DNA of 64,000 nt, from NCBI RefSeq assembly GCF_024171735.1, contig NZ_JAMTCH010000008.1:90893-154892 (forward strand). Reading direction: 5' to 3'. Below, one piece after another: positions 1 to 7,640 of the stretch. A program made the translations under genes and the position numbers. The notes below the pieces were generated by a model. The model made no database searches. It saw only the letters and a program-made list of their open reading frames with translations, and was not told the DNA's origin. Source of the DNA: Prauserella alba (lineage in GTDB: Bacteria > Actinomycetota > Actinomycetes > Mycobacteriales > Pseudonocardiaceae). Within the stretch, counting starts at the first letter, position 1; the number at the start of each line of letters is the position of its first letter.

Positions 1-1065
1 CGCCTCGGCATTGGCGTCGCCGCCCACGAACCCGCTGGCGCTGCCGCTGCCCGACACGCCCATCCCGGTGTCGAACTCGCCTTCCACCTCGCCCTTCGCC
101 AGGTAGGCCTCGGCGTTCGCGCCGGCGGCGAAACCGTCCTCGGTGACCTCGGCGTACGCCCCGGCGCCGGCACCGAGCACCGAACCCGAACCGGAAGCAC
201 CCGCCGACATGTCGCCGTACTCGGCACCCACGTCGAACTCGCCGCCCGCGACCTCGACGTCGTCACCGACCTCGTGGCGCACGGGGTCGATGCCGAGCAT
301 GCCGGGGCCTGGCAGGTCGATGCCCAGGCTGTCGAACAGCTCCCTGGCGCCGTCGTGCATGAGCTTGTCGGCCGGTTCGTCGCCGACCGTGTTCTGGTAG
401 CTGCTGTTGCCGTTCTGATCCGTCTGCCAGCCGCCGGTGTCGACGTCCTCCCACTGGCCGGTCTCCGGGTTGAACTGCCGCTGCGTCTGCCGGTTGTCGG
501 CGCCGAACTCCTGCTCCCCGAACTTGTGCTGGAACCGGCCCTCCTCGTCGTGGGTCATGCCGAGCGCCATGGCCACGACGCCGCCTTCCGCGGCGACGGC
601 CTTCCTCGCAGCGTCGAGGATCTGCTGCGCCTCCGCCATGGCGGGCCCGCCCGGGTCCTCGAACGGTACCATCGGGCCGCCCACCATCGGGCCCAGCGCA
701 CGTTGCGCGTCGTACTGCGCCTTCGCCGCCCGGCTGGCCGCCCTCGCCTGGTGGTACAGCTCGATCGCACGCTGCGCCTCGCCCTGCCCCCAGGTCAGGA
801 TGTCGGCGTAGTTCGCCAACTGCTCGCCGCCCTGCCCGACGGCCTCGGCGGCCTGCCCCCACTTGGGCGGTTCCTCGGCGAAGACCGACCGGAACGTCGT
901 CGCCGCGTCCCCGACCCAGCCGGCCGGGTCGATCGTGCCGAGCGTCGAACCGATCTCGTCGGCGACGTTGATCGGATCGACCAACGAGCCGAGATCGGAC
1001 GAGATCACCTCGGGTTCGCCGGGAATGAGCGCCTTCGGGTCGTCGGTCTGCCCCAGTTCCGCCAT
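1..1065 (-). CDS. T7SS-signal-domain secreted protein, 3' end beyond window
   Basis: The frame is open to the window edge, so only the first 355 codons are seen. Residues about 20-110 look like the helical T7SS secretion-signal domain: a W-x-G turn (GWVGDAATTF) is followed by a helix containing PPKWGQAAEAV and a YADIL...AIELY helix. The middle (about 170-230) is Gln/Asn/Asp-rich. The visible C-terminal part is built of Gly/Ala/Glu repeats (AGANAEAYLAKGEVEG), as in linkers that precede C-terminal toxin domains of actinobacterial polymorphic toxins. The start ATG at 1065 overlaps the TGA of the upstream EspC-like gene, so the two are probably co-translated partners. Whether a toxin domain follows cannot be seen here. 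Confidence 0.8.
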   Translation of the reverse strand, partial: MAELGQTDDPKALIPGEPEVISSDLGSLVDPINVADEIGSTLGTIDPAGWVGDAATTFRSVFAEEPPKWGQAAEAVGQGGEQLANYADILTWGQGEAQRAIELYHQARAASRAAKAQYDAQRALGPMVGGPMVPFEDPGGPAMAEAQQILDAARKAVAAEGGVVAMALGMTHDEEGRFQHKFGEQEFGADNRQTQRQFNPETGQWEDVDTGGWQTDQNGNSSYQNTVGDEPADKLMHDGARELFDSLGIDLPGPGMLGIDPVRHEVGDDVEVAGGEFDVGAEYGDMSAGASGSGSVLGAGAGAYAEVTEDGFAAGANAEAYLAKGEVEGEFDTGMGVSGSGSASGFVGGDANAEA

Positions 1066-1520
1066 CACCGCTCCTGTCCCTCGCTACCGGCACCGCCGTC
1101 GAGGACGGCGCTGATGCCCCCCGCGGCCGCGCCTCCCACGGCGCCGCCGAGGCCGCCCGCGATACCGCCCACGGCACCGCCGACCGCGCCGCCCACGGCT
1201 CCGCCTGCCGCCATACCGCCCGCGGCGCTCTCGACCGCGTTGCCCAGCGTGTCCAGCGACGACCGGGTGTCGTCATCGGATTCGAGGTACTGGGCGGCGG
1301 CCGACCCGAGCTGGCCCCCCAGTTCCTCGGCCTTGCCCTTCAACGTCTCGACACGCTTGCGCATGCTCTCGATGTAGAGCTGCCACGCCTGCTGCACCGC
1401 GTCGTTCCCGTAGTCGCCGCTCGGTCCCTGCCAGACCAGTCCGGCCGCGCCCCCTGCGGTCTCACCGATCCGTCCCGCGGTCCCGCGCAGTTCGTCAGGA
1501 ACGGCATCGAAGCCTGTCAT
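1065..1520 (-). CDS. EspC/WXG100-like type VII secretion target
   Basis: A 151-residue protein starting MTGFDAVPDELRG. Residues 1-90 form two amphipathic helices separated by a short VWQGPSG turn, the helix-turn-helix plan of EspC/WXG100-type ESX substrates. Residues about 98-140 are an almost pure Gly/Ala/Val segment, which could pack as a glycine zipper or act as a membrane-active tail. ATG 1520 is preferred because GGAG lies about ten bases upstream; the same frame stays open to 1679 without a better site. The stop overlaps the start of the larger T7SS protein downstream, which supports secretion as a pair. The ESX apparatus itself is not in this window. Confidence 0.75.
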   Translation of the reverse strand: MTGFDAVPDELRGTAGRIGETAGGAAGLVWQGPSGDYGNDAVQQAWQLYIESMRKRVETLKGKAEELGGQLGSAAAQYLESDDDTRSSLDTLGNAVESAAGGMAAGGAVGGAVGGAVGGIAGGLGGAVGGAAAGGISAVLDGGAGSEGQER

Positions 1521-1685
1521 GGTCCCCAACTCCTTCACCTGTTCGGTGGCGCCGCCGGCAGCCGCACGGGCCGCGCTCGCCACCGCTCGTACGTAACCCA
1601 TGACGCGGCACGGCACCGCCCGGTTCCCGTCCACAGGTAAATTTCCGCCAACTCGGGCAAACCACTCCCTGCTGCACACACGAAG

Positions 1686-1712
1686 GGCGGGCCGGGATGT
1701 CCCCGGCCCGCC
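1686..1712. terminator. GC-rich hairpin between ebo operon end and T7SS pair
   Basis: GGCGGGCCGGG (1686-1696) pairs perfectly with CCCGGCCCGCC (1702-1712) around a five-base loop. It lies past the 3' end of the eboF-like gene and upstream of the EspC-like gene, both on the minus strand, and probably ends the ebo transcript. There is no U tract, as is common in high-GC actinobacteria. An almost identical hairpin lies at 19530-19562. Confidence 0.6.
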
Positions 1713-1809
1713 TCCCCGACCGGCCCGCGGGCCCGCACCCGGCGGTTCGGCGAGCCGCGGTCCGAGTCCGAGCCGGCCGGCGTGCAGTCTCAGCAGGTAG
1801 GAAGTCTCG

Positions 1810-3189
1810 TCACGTCGCTTCCGTCACCCCGGCCAACTCCAGCACCAGATCCCGGACGTCCGCGGCCGCGATGCGGTCGCGCTGCGTTGCCGGGTCGCTG
1901 CACAACAACAACGGGCCCTCGGCAGGGTCGTCGGGCAGCCGGCCATGCGTGCCCTTCACCCAGCGCCCGTCCATCGGCACGACGTTCATCGTGTACCGCA
2001 GGCCCAGCTTCTTCCTCGCCAGCCCGAGCAACGCCCGTGCCTTCACCGTGGGATCGGCCGGGTCCAGGAACAGCTCCGCCGGGTCGTAACCGGGCTTGCG
2101 GTGGATGTCGACGCCGCGGGCGAAGTCCGGGGCGCGGGCGTCGTCCAGCCAGTAGTAGTACGTGAACCACGCGCCCTGCTCCGCGACCAACACCAACTCG
2201 CCCGCGCGCTCGTGGTCGATGCCGTAGTCCGCCTGCGCCTCGCGGTCCAGCACGAGGTCCACACCGGGCAGGTCCTGGCACAGCTTCGCCACCGACGCGA
2301 CGTCGGCCGGGTTCGCGACGTAGACGTGCGCGACCTGGTGGTCGGCCACCGCGAACGCCCGCGACGTCCACGGGTCCAGGTACTCCATGCCCTCCTGGGT
2401 GTAGACCTCCAACAGTCCGGACTGCCGCAGCATCCGGTTGACGTCGACGGGCCGGGACGCGGGCGTGATGCCGTACTCGCTCACCACCACGACCGTCGCG
2501 CCGGACGCCCGCGCGTCGTCGAGCAGCGGCGCGACGGTGCGGTCGACGTCGCGCACGGCGGCGAGCGCCTGCGGACTGTCCGGGCCGTGGCGTTGCAGGT
2601 CGTAATCCAGGTGGGGGACGTACGCCAGCGTCAGGTCCGCGTCCGGCAGCAGCCGCCGGGACGCCCCGACCACCCATTCGCTGGAACGCAACGACGCCGT
2701 CGGGCCCCAGTAATTGAACAGCGGGAACGTGCCCAGCTCCTCGGTGAGCTCGTCGTGCAGCTCCGGCGGGCGCGCATAGCAGTCCGGCGACTTGCGGCCG
2801 TCGGCGTGATAGACCGGGCGCGGCGTGATGGTCCAGTCGGTGCTGGCGCCCATCGCGTACCACCAGCACACGTTGGCCGCGCGGTAGCCGGGATCGGCGC
2901 GCCGGGCGGTCTCCCACACCTTCTCGCCCTGCACCAGCCGGTTGTGCTGGCGCCACAGGTAGACCTCGCCGAGATCGCGGAAGTACCAGCCGTTGCCGAC
3001 GATGCCGTGCTCGCGCGGCGGACGTCCGGTGAGCATCGTGGATTGCGCCGAGCACGTGACGGCGGGCAGCACGGTGTCGAGCTGCGCCTGCCAGCCGTCC
3101 GCGGCGAGCGCGCGCAGGCGTGGCGCGTGCGCGAGCAGCCGTGGTGTCAGTCCGACGATGTTGAGCAGCAAAACCTTGTTCGTACTCAT
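1810..3189 (-). CDS. EboF-like alkaline phosphatase/nucleotide pyrophosphatase family protein
   Basis: A 459-residue type I phosphodiesterase/nucleotide pyrophosphatase fold protein. The N-terminus MSTNKVLLLNIVGLT is the first strand with its conserved Asp apparently replaced by Asn. PAVTCSAQSTMLTG carries the likely Thr/Ser nucleophile. YVPHLDYDLQRHGPDS supplies probable metal ligands, and VVVSEYGIT sits where related enzymes have a DHG motif. It is the last gene of the seven-gene ebo-like operon and overlaps eboE by four bases (ATGA). The frame continues upstream to 3450, but ATG 3189 fits the overlap and the family N-terminus. In cyanobacterial ebo clusters the last gene is also a phosphodiesterase. 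The substrate is unknown; a cyclitol or prenyl phosphate is only a guess. Confidence 0.8.
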   Translation of the reverse strand: MSTNKVLLLNIVGLTPRLLAHAPRLRALAADGWQAQLDTVLPAVTCSAQSTMLTGRPPREHGIVGNGWYFRDLGEVYLWRQHNRLVQGEKVWETARRADPGYRAANVCWWYAMGASTDWTITPRPVYHADGRKSPDCYARPPELHDELTEELGTFPLFNYWGPTASLRSSEWVVGASRRLLPDADLTLAYVPHLDYDLQRHGPDSPQALAAVRDVDRTVAPLLDDARASGATVVVVSEYGITPASRPVDVNRMLRQSGLLEVYTQEGMEYLDPWTSRAFAVADHQVAHVYVANPADVASVAKLCQDLPGVDLVLDREAQADYGIDHERAGELVLVAEQGAWFTYYYWLDDARAPDFARGVDIHRKPGYDPAELFLDPADPTVKARALLGLARKKLGLRYTMNVVPMDGRWVKGTHGRLPDDPAEGPLLLCSDPATQRDRIAAADVRDLVLELAGVTEAT

Positions 3190-4352
3190 GTGGTCTCCAA
3201 TCCGGCTCGCCGCATCCGGTCGGCGACCCAGCGCAGTTCGGCGGCGAGCCCGGAGACCAGCTCGGCGTCGGTGTTCGGGCGCTGCGCCTCCGGCAGCACC
3301 GACCAGGTGTAGGTCTCCATCTCGACGTGGTCGGTCAGCGCGGCCGGCCCGCCGAGCAGGGCGTCCAACGTCTCGCCGAGTTCGTGCTGTGTGGACTCCA
3401 GCGGTGGTTCGGGACGTCGATGGATCGGCACGTGGAAGTGCACGCGCCACGGCCCGGTGCCTCGCAACGCGCGGCGACCGTCGACGGCTTCCGGCAGGTC
3501 GTCGCGTTCGGCCACCCGCGACGGCCCGCGTTCGCGCACCTGGTGCAGGAATCGGTCCTCGGCGTACGACGACAACGCCTGCCGGGTGGCTACGTCACCC
3601 GGTGTCGCGGCGTGCAGCGCCGCCGAGGCCTGGGTCTTCACGATCGGCAGTCCGGCATCGGTGAGCCGCCGCACCGCCGACGCCGGGTCCTCGAACGCCA
3701 CCGCGAGGTGGCAGGCGTCCAGGCACAGTCCGATGTGGTCGGTGTCGATGCCGGAGAGCTGTTCGATCGCGTCGTCGACCGTCTCCACCACGCAGCCGGG
3801 CTCGGGTTCCAGCCCGACCCGGATCGGCCTGCCGGTCTCGGCGGTTTGCTTGGCGAGCCCTTCCGCCAGCCGGTCCAGCAGCTCGCGTGCCCGCAGGCGC
3901 CGGTCGGAGTACCACGGCGCCCGCCACGCCAGCGGCACCGTCGAGATGCTCCCGCGCGCGGCGTCGTCCGGAAGCAGCCGCGCCAGCACCCGTGCGCACG
4001 TCAGGGTGTACTCCAGCCGCCGCGTCTCCACCCAATCGGGGCTGTACACCGCCTTCTTCACCACCGGGTCGTGGAACCCCTGGTACGGAAAGGCGTTCAG
4101 CGTGACGACCTCGAGGCCGTGGTCGTCCAGAGTGGCCCGGAGCCGGTCCAGATCCGGATGGTCGGCCAGATGCGCGGCCAGCGGCGCGGGCAGCCACAGT
4201 CCGACGCCGAGCCGGTCGACGTCGAGTTCCGCGCGGATGCCGCCGCCGAACACCTGGAGCTGTCGCAACAGGCCGTCGATGTCCTCGGCGGGATGGACGT
4301 TGGTGCAGTACGCGAGATGGACGCGGCGGCCATCAGGGTGAGCGAAGCGCAT
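3186..4352 (-). CDS. EboE-like metabolite traffic protein (TIM barrel)
   Basis: A 388-residue xylose-isomerase-like TIM-barrel protein matching the EboE plan. The start HLAYCTNVHPAED is typical of EboE. LNAFPYQGFHDPVVKKAVYSP marks a conserved loop near residue 85-105, and VGLEPEPGCVVET and LCLDACHLAVAFEDP carry barrel metal ligands (Glu, Asp, His). MRFAHPDG starts at ATG 4352, nine bases after eboB ends, and the 3' end overlaps eboF by four bases. In Nostoc the ebo genes are needed to deliver a scytonemin precursor to the periplasm (known for the family); what is moved here is unknown. Confidence 0.85.
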   Translation of the reverse strand: MRFAHPDGRRVHLAYCTNVHPAEDIDGLLRQLQVFGGGIRAELDVDRLGVGLWLPAPLAAHLADHPDLDRLRATLDDHGLEVVTLNAFPYQGFHDPVVKKAVYSPDWVETRRLEYTLTCARVLARLLPDDAARGSISTVPLAWRAPWYSDRRLRARELLDRLAEGLAKQTAETGRPIRVGLEPEPGCVVETVDDAIEQLSGIDTDHIGLCLDACHLAVAFEDPASAVRRLTDAGLPIVKTQASAALHAATPGDVATRQALSSYAEDRFLHQVRERGPSRVAERDDLPEAVDGRRALRGTGPWRVHFHVPIHRRPEPPLESTQHELGETLDALLGGPAALTDHVEMETYTWSVLPEAQRPNTDAELVSGLAAELRWVADRMRRAGLETT

Positions 4353-4361
4353 GCCGCCCCC

Positions 4362-5222
4362 TCACGCCGGACGCTGGCCGCGCAGCACCGAGTTGCCCTC
4401 GAACGTCGCGGTCTGATCGATATCGACCGGGTCGAGGAGCAGCCGTCCACTCTGGCCGTAGAACGCGACGGGGTTGCGCCACAGCACGCGGTCGACGTCG
4501 TCCTCGCTGAACCCGGCGCCGCGCATCGCCTGCCCGGTCTTGGCGGTCTTCAGCGGGTCACTGCGGCCCCAGTCGGCGGCGGAGTTGACGATCATTCGGT
4601 CCAGGCCGTGGTCGGCGAGGATCCGGACCATGCGACGTTCGTCCATTTTGGTGTCCGGGTAGATGGAGAACCCGAGCCAGCAGCCGGACCCGGCCACCAT
4701 GTCGACGGTGACCTCGTTCAGGTGATCGACCAGCACCCGTTCCGGTGGCAGCCCGGACGCCGCGACCAGTTCCAGGGTGCGGCGGGTGCCCTCGACCTTG
4801 TCGCGGTGCGGGGTGTGCACCAGCACCGGCAGGTCGTGCTCCCCGGCGAGGTCGAGCTGCCGGACGAACGCCTTCTCCTCGTCGTCGGTCATCGAGTCGA
4901 ACCCGACTTCGCCTACCGCCACCACGCCGTCCTTGGCGAGGTAGCGCGGCAGCGCGTCCAGCACCTCGGCGCACCGGGGGTCGTTGGCCTCCTTCGGGTT
5001 GAGCGCGATCGTGCAGTGGTGGCGGATGCCGAACTGGGCGGCACGGAACCGTTCCCAGCCGACGAGCGCGTCGAAGTAGTCGTAGAACGACGCGGCGCTG
5101 CTGCGCGGCTGGCCGAGCCAGAAAGCCGGTTCGGTGACGGCGCGGACCCCGGCGGCGTACATGGCTTCGTAGTCGTCGGTGGTGCGGGAGGTCATGTGGA
5201 TGTGGGGGTCGAAGATGCGCAT
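4362..5222 (-). CDS. EboB-like TatD family metal-dependent hydrolase
   Basis: A 286-residue amidohydrolase-fold protein. The metal-binding HxH lies at residues 7-9 (FDPHIHM); VGEVGFDSM carries a conserved Glu; PVLVHTPH and VLVDHLNE supply further His ligands; VNSAADWGRSDPL supplies the C-terminal Asp. These are the ligands expected of TatD-type enzymes. It starts at ATG 5222, sharing one base with the TGA of eboA. TatD relatives act as deoxyribonucleases, but EboB proteins in ebo clusters probably act on a small molecule. The activity is not proven by the sequence. Confidence 0.85.
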   Translation of the reverse strand: MRIFDPHIHMTSRTTDDYEAMYAAGVRAVTEPAFWLGQPRSSAASFYDYFDALVGWERFRAAQFGIRHHCTIALNPKEANDPRCAEVLDALPRYLAKDGVVAVGEVGFDSMTDDEEKAFVRQLDLAGEHDLPVLVHTPHRDKVEGTRRTLELVAASGLPPERVLVDHLNEVTVDMVAGSGCWLGFSIYPDTKMDERRMVRILADHGLDRMIVNSAADWGRSDPLKTAKTGQAMRGAGFSEDDVDRVLWRNPVAFYGQSGRLLLDPVDIDQTATFEGNSVLRGQRPA

Positions 5223-5905
5223 CAGTCCTCCTGGTCGTGCCGCACGCGTTGCTGGTCGGGGACAGTTCCCCCATCGAGGTCCGGGCGTTTCGAGGTCAAC
5301 CGGTTGAGCAGGCAGGTCGCGTCGGCCGGGACGTCACGGCCCGCCGCACGACGCTCGGCGGCGAAGCCTTCAACCATCCGGGCCAACTCGGCGTCGCCAC
5401 GCTCCGCGAAGCCGGACACCGCCGCCAGCGGAACGCCGGTGAACAGGCACTTCAGCACGCCGTGCCGCCAGTTGTGCGGGTCGAGGTGCTTGGCCGCGTA
5501 CGGCCCGAGGGCCGCCGCGATGAGCCGGGTGTCGTTGCCACGGAGGGCGTCCCCTACCAGGTCGAGCGCGGCGTTCCCCACGTCGAGGTGGTCCACAGCC
5601 CTCAGCACGGCGCGTTTCTCGTCGGCGTCGCCATGCCGGTACAGCGCGCCGATCTCCGTCACGAGGGCATCCCGATTCCAGGCCTGCGCCGCGGCACGAA
5701 GCAACGCGACCCTGGCCTGGTCCTCGATCCGAGGCGTGACCATGCCGTCGGGGTCGTCCGGGTCGGCCGGTCCCCTGCCGACGGCGCGCGCCACGGCGGG
5801 GAACAGCACCGCGATCCGCGCCGGGGTGGACGTCACCTCGCCGGTCAGCTCGGTCAGCCTGGCCCTGCCCTCGGTGCCGAGCACGTCGTCCAGCAGGTCG
5901 GTCAC
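5222..5905 (-). CDS. EboA domain protein
   Basis: A 227-residue, mostly helical protein with short Ala/Leu/Arg-rich repeats (RVALLRAAAQAWNRD, RAVLRAVDHLDVG) resembling HEAT-like helical pairs, then the conserved AAKHLDPHNWRHGVLKCLFTG stretch typical of the EboA family. The C-terminal about 30 residues are polar and probably disordered. The start is GTG 5905, overlapping the upstream isomerase stop by four bases (GTGA). EboA has no known biochemical activity; it is the marker protein of ebo clusters. No signal peptide is visible, so it is probably cytosolic. Confidence 0.85.
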   Translation of the reverse strand: MTDLLDDVLGTEGRARLTELTGEVTSTPARIAVLFPAVARAVGRGPADPDDPDGMVTPRIEDQARVALLRAAAQAWNRDALVTEIGALYRHGDADEKRAVLRAVDHLDVGNAALDLVGDALRGNDTRLIAAALGPYAAKHLDPHNWRHGVLKCLFTGVPLAAVSGFAERGDAELARMVEGFAAERRAAGRDVPADATCLLNRLTSKRPDLDGGTVPDQQRVRHDQED

Positions 5906-6762
5906 GGCGTCACCTCCGCCGCGAGGGCCGCCGCCTGCGCGGTGCGCAACGCGTCGAGCGAACGCGCGGCCACGGCCGGTGCAGCGTGGGAATGCCGGGG
6001 CAGCTCCACGCTGACCAGGCCCTGATAACCGACGGCGAGCAGCGCGCGGAGCGTGGCGGGCAGGTCGACGTCGCCGTCGCCGAACTCCAGGTGTTCGTGC
6101 ACCCCGGGTCGCATGTCGTCGATCTGCACGTTGCCCAGCAGCGGCCCGACGTCACGGATGCGGTCCTGCGGCGGGGCGGGTTCGTTGCAGACGCAGTGTC
6201 CGACGTCGACGGTCACCGTGAGGTGTTCGGGTTCGCCGAGCCTGCGGCGCAGGTCCAACACCCCGTCGAGGGTGTCGACGAACATGCCCGGCTCCGGTTC
6301 GAACGCGCACCGCACGTCCCGGCGTTCGGCCTCGGCCAGCACCTGCTCGACGCCGCTGGTGAGCCGGTGCCAGCCCTGTAGAGCGCCGGCGCCCTCGGGC
6401 AATGTCCCCGACCAGAACGACACCGCCTCCGCGCCGAGATCGGCGGCGACGCGGATCGCGCGATGCAGGTAGTCGATCCGGCGCTCGCGGCCGACGTCGG
6501 ACACCAGCGTCGGTTCGTGTTTGCGCCACGGGTCCATGACGTAGCGGGCGCCCGTCTCGATGACGACGGCGAGCCCGTACGCGGCAAGCCGGCGGCGCAC
6601 GTCGTCGGTGCGGGCGGCGAGGTCGGGCGCGAACGGGTCGAGATGCGGATGGTCGAGGGTGAGCGCGACACCGTCGTAGCCGAGATCGGCGATCACGCCG
6701 AGGGCGTCGTCCAGGCGGTGTCCGGCGAATCCGTTGGTGCCGTAGCCGAAGCGCAGGGTCAT
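5902..6762 (-). CDS. sugar phosphate isomerase/epimerase-like TIM barrel in ebo operon
   Basis: A 286-residue xylose-isomerase-like TIM barrel. The first strand is LRFGYGTNGFAGHRLDDALG. Metal-ligand candidates are the Glu residues in CAFEPEPGMF, the Asp/His in VTVDVGHCVCNEP, the Asp/Asp in VQIDDMRPG and the Glu in LVSVELPRHSH. It is distinct from EboE of the same operon, so the cluster carries two barrels of this superfamily. Four-base overlaps on both sides (with the prenyltransferase upstream and eboA downstream) place it firmly in the operon. Actinobacterial ebo clusters usually carry such an extra isomerase next to the prenyltransferase (from memory of SCO3241-SCO3243). Confidence 0.8.
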   Translation of the reverse strand: MTLRFGYGTNGFAGHRLDDALGVIADLGYDGVALTLDHPHLDPFAPDLAARTDDVRRRLAAYGLAVVIETGARYVMDPWRKHEPTLVSDVGRERRIDYLHRAIRVAADLGAEAVSFWSGTLPEGAGALQGWHRLTSGVEQVLAEAERRDVRCAFEPEPGMFVDTLDGVLDLRRRLGEPEHLTVTVDVGHCVCNEPAPPQDRIRDVGPLLGNVQIDDMRPGVHEHLEFGDGDVDLPATLRALLAVGYQGLVSVELPRHSHAAPAVAARSLDALRTAQAAALAAEVTP

Positions 6763-7640
6763 GTCGGCGACACCACCTTCGAGGCCAGCCGCGCGATCGG
6801 TCCAGCGGCCAGGAGTCCCGCGGCGAGCCCGATCGCCCCGGTCCCCGCCACGAGAGCGGCATGCAATCCGATAACGCCTCGCACGCCTGCGCCGGTCGCG
6901 GTGCGTACCGTGGCGGCGTCCGGGTTGCGCGCGGCGCGGGCCTGCGCACGGCCGACGGTGCCCGCGTACGTGGCGGCGAACGCGGCGCCGGCGACGGCGC
7001 GTCGCGTGTCGTGGGCGCGCCGGCCGCGACGTCGAGGTAGCGCGGCGGCCGCAGCCGCACCGGCCGCCGACGCCGTCGTGGCGAGTGCCGCCAGGCCGGT
7101 GCGCCGCGATCCACCGTGCACCTCACCCCTACTCAGGCTGGTGACACCGAGCGTGTGCCCGGCGACCGCGGAGGCCGGCAGTGCCGCCCTCCGCGGTCGA
7201 CCCCCAGCTCCGAGCAACACGTCCAACCCCCGCGCGGCCGCCATCACGGCGGGTCCGGCCGGGGTGTCTTTCGCGGCGAGGTCGTACGTCCACGCCGCGG
7301 CGGCGACCGGCACCGCGACCCGCACGGCGGCGCGGCCGCCCACGGCAGTGGCGATGCCCAGGCCCGCCCCGGTCAACCCGGCCGCCAGCGCGAGTGCCTC
7401 GCCGGGACGCACCCTGCCGGACGGGATCGGGCGCTCGGGGCGTTCCACGGCGTCGAGCGAGCGGTCGGCGTAGTCGTTGAGCGCCATGCCCGCCAGGTAG
7501 AAGCACGCCGAGGCGGCCGGCATCGCCCAGCCACGCTTACCGTACGGCCAGCCCGCCGCCGCCCCGCCGGCAAGGCTGTCACCGGGGATGGTCAGTACGG
7601 CCGGCAGCCGTACCAACTCGACCGCGTCCCGGGTCTTCAT
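6759..7640 (-). CDS. EboC-like UbiA family prenyltransferase (SCO3242 type)
   Basis: A 293-residue integral membrane protein of the UbiA superfamily. The first Asp-rich motif NDYADRSLD is at residues 55-63, followed by ERPIPSGRV. A second Asp-containing loop has KDTPAGPAVMAAARGLD. Several Ala/Gly/Val-rich membrane helices follow. The central region (about 175-215) is unusually rich in Arg and Ala compared with UbiA enzymes of primary metabolism. It probably transfers a polyprenyl group to the product of the upstream cyclitol-phosphate enzyme, or builds a lipid carrier; both are inferences. ATG 7640 overlaps the upstream stop by four bases. Confidence 0.85.
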   Translation of the reverse strand: MKTRDAVELVRLPAVLTIPGDSLAGGAAAGWPYGKRGWAMPAASACFYLAGMALNDYADRSLDAVERPERPIPSGRVRPGEALALAAGLTGAGLGIATAVGGRAAVRVAVPVAAAAWTYDLAAKDTPAGPAVMAAARGLDVLLGAGGRPRRAALPASAVAGHTLGVTSLSRGEVHGGSRRTGLAALATTASAAGAAAAAALPRRRGRRAHDTRRAVAGAAFAATYAGTVGRAQARAARNPDAATVRTATGAGVRGVIGLHAALVAGTGAIGLAAGLLAAGPIARLASKVVSPT

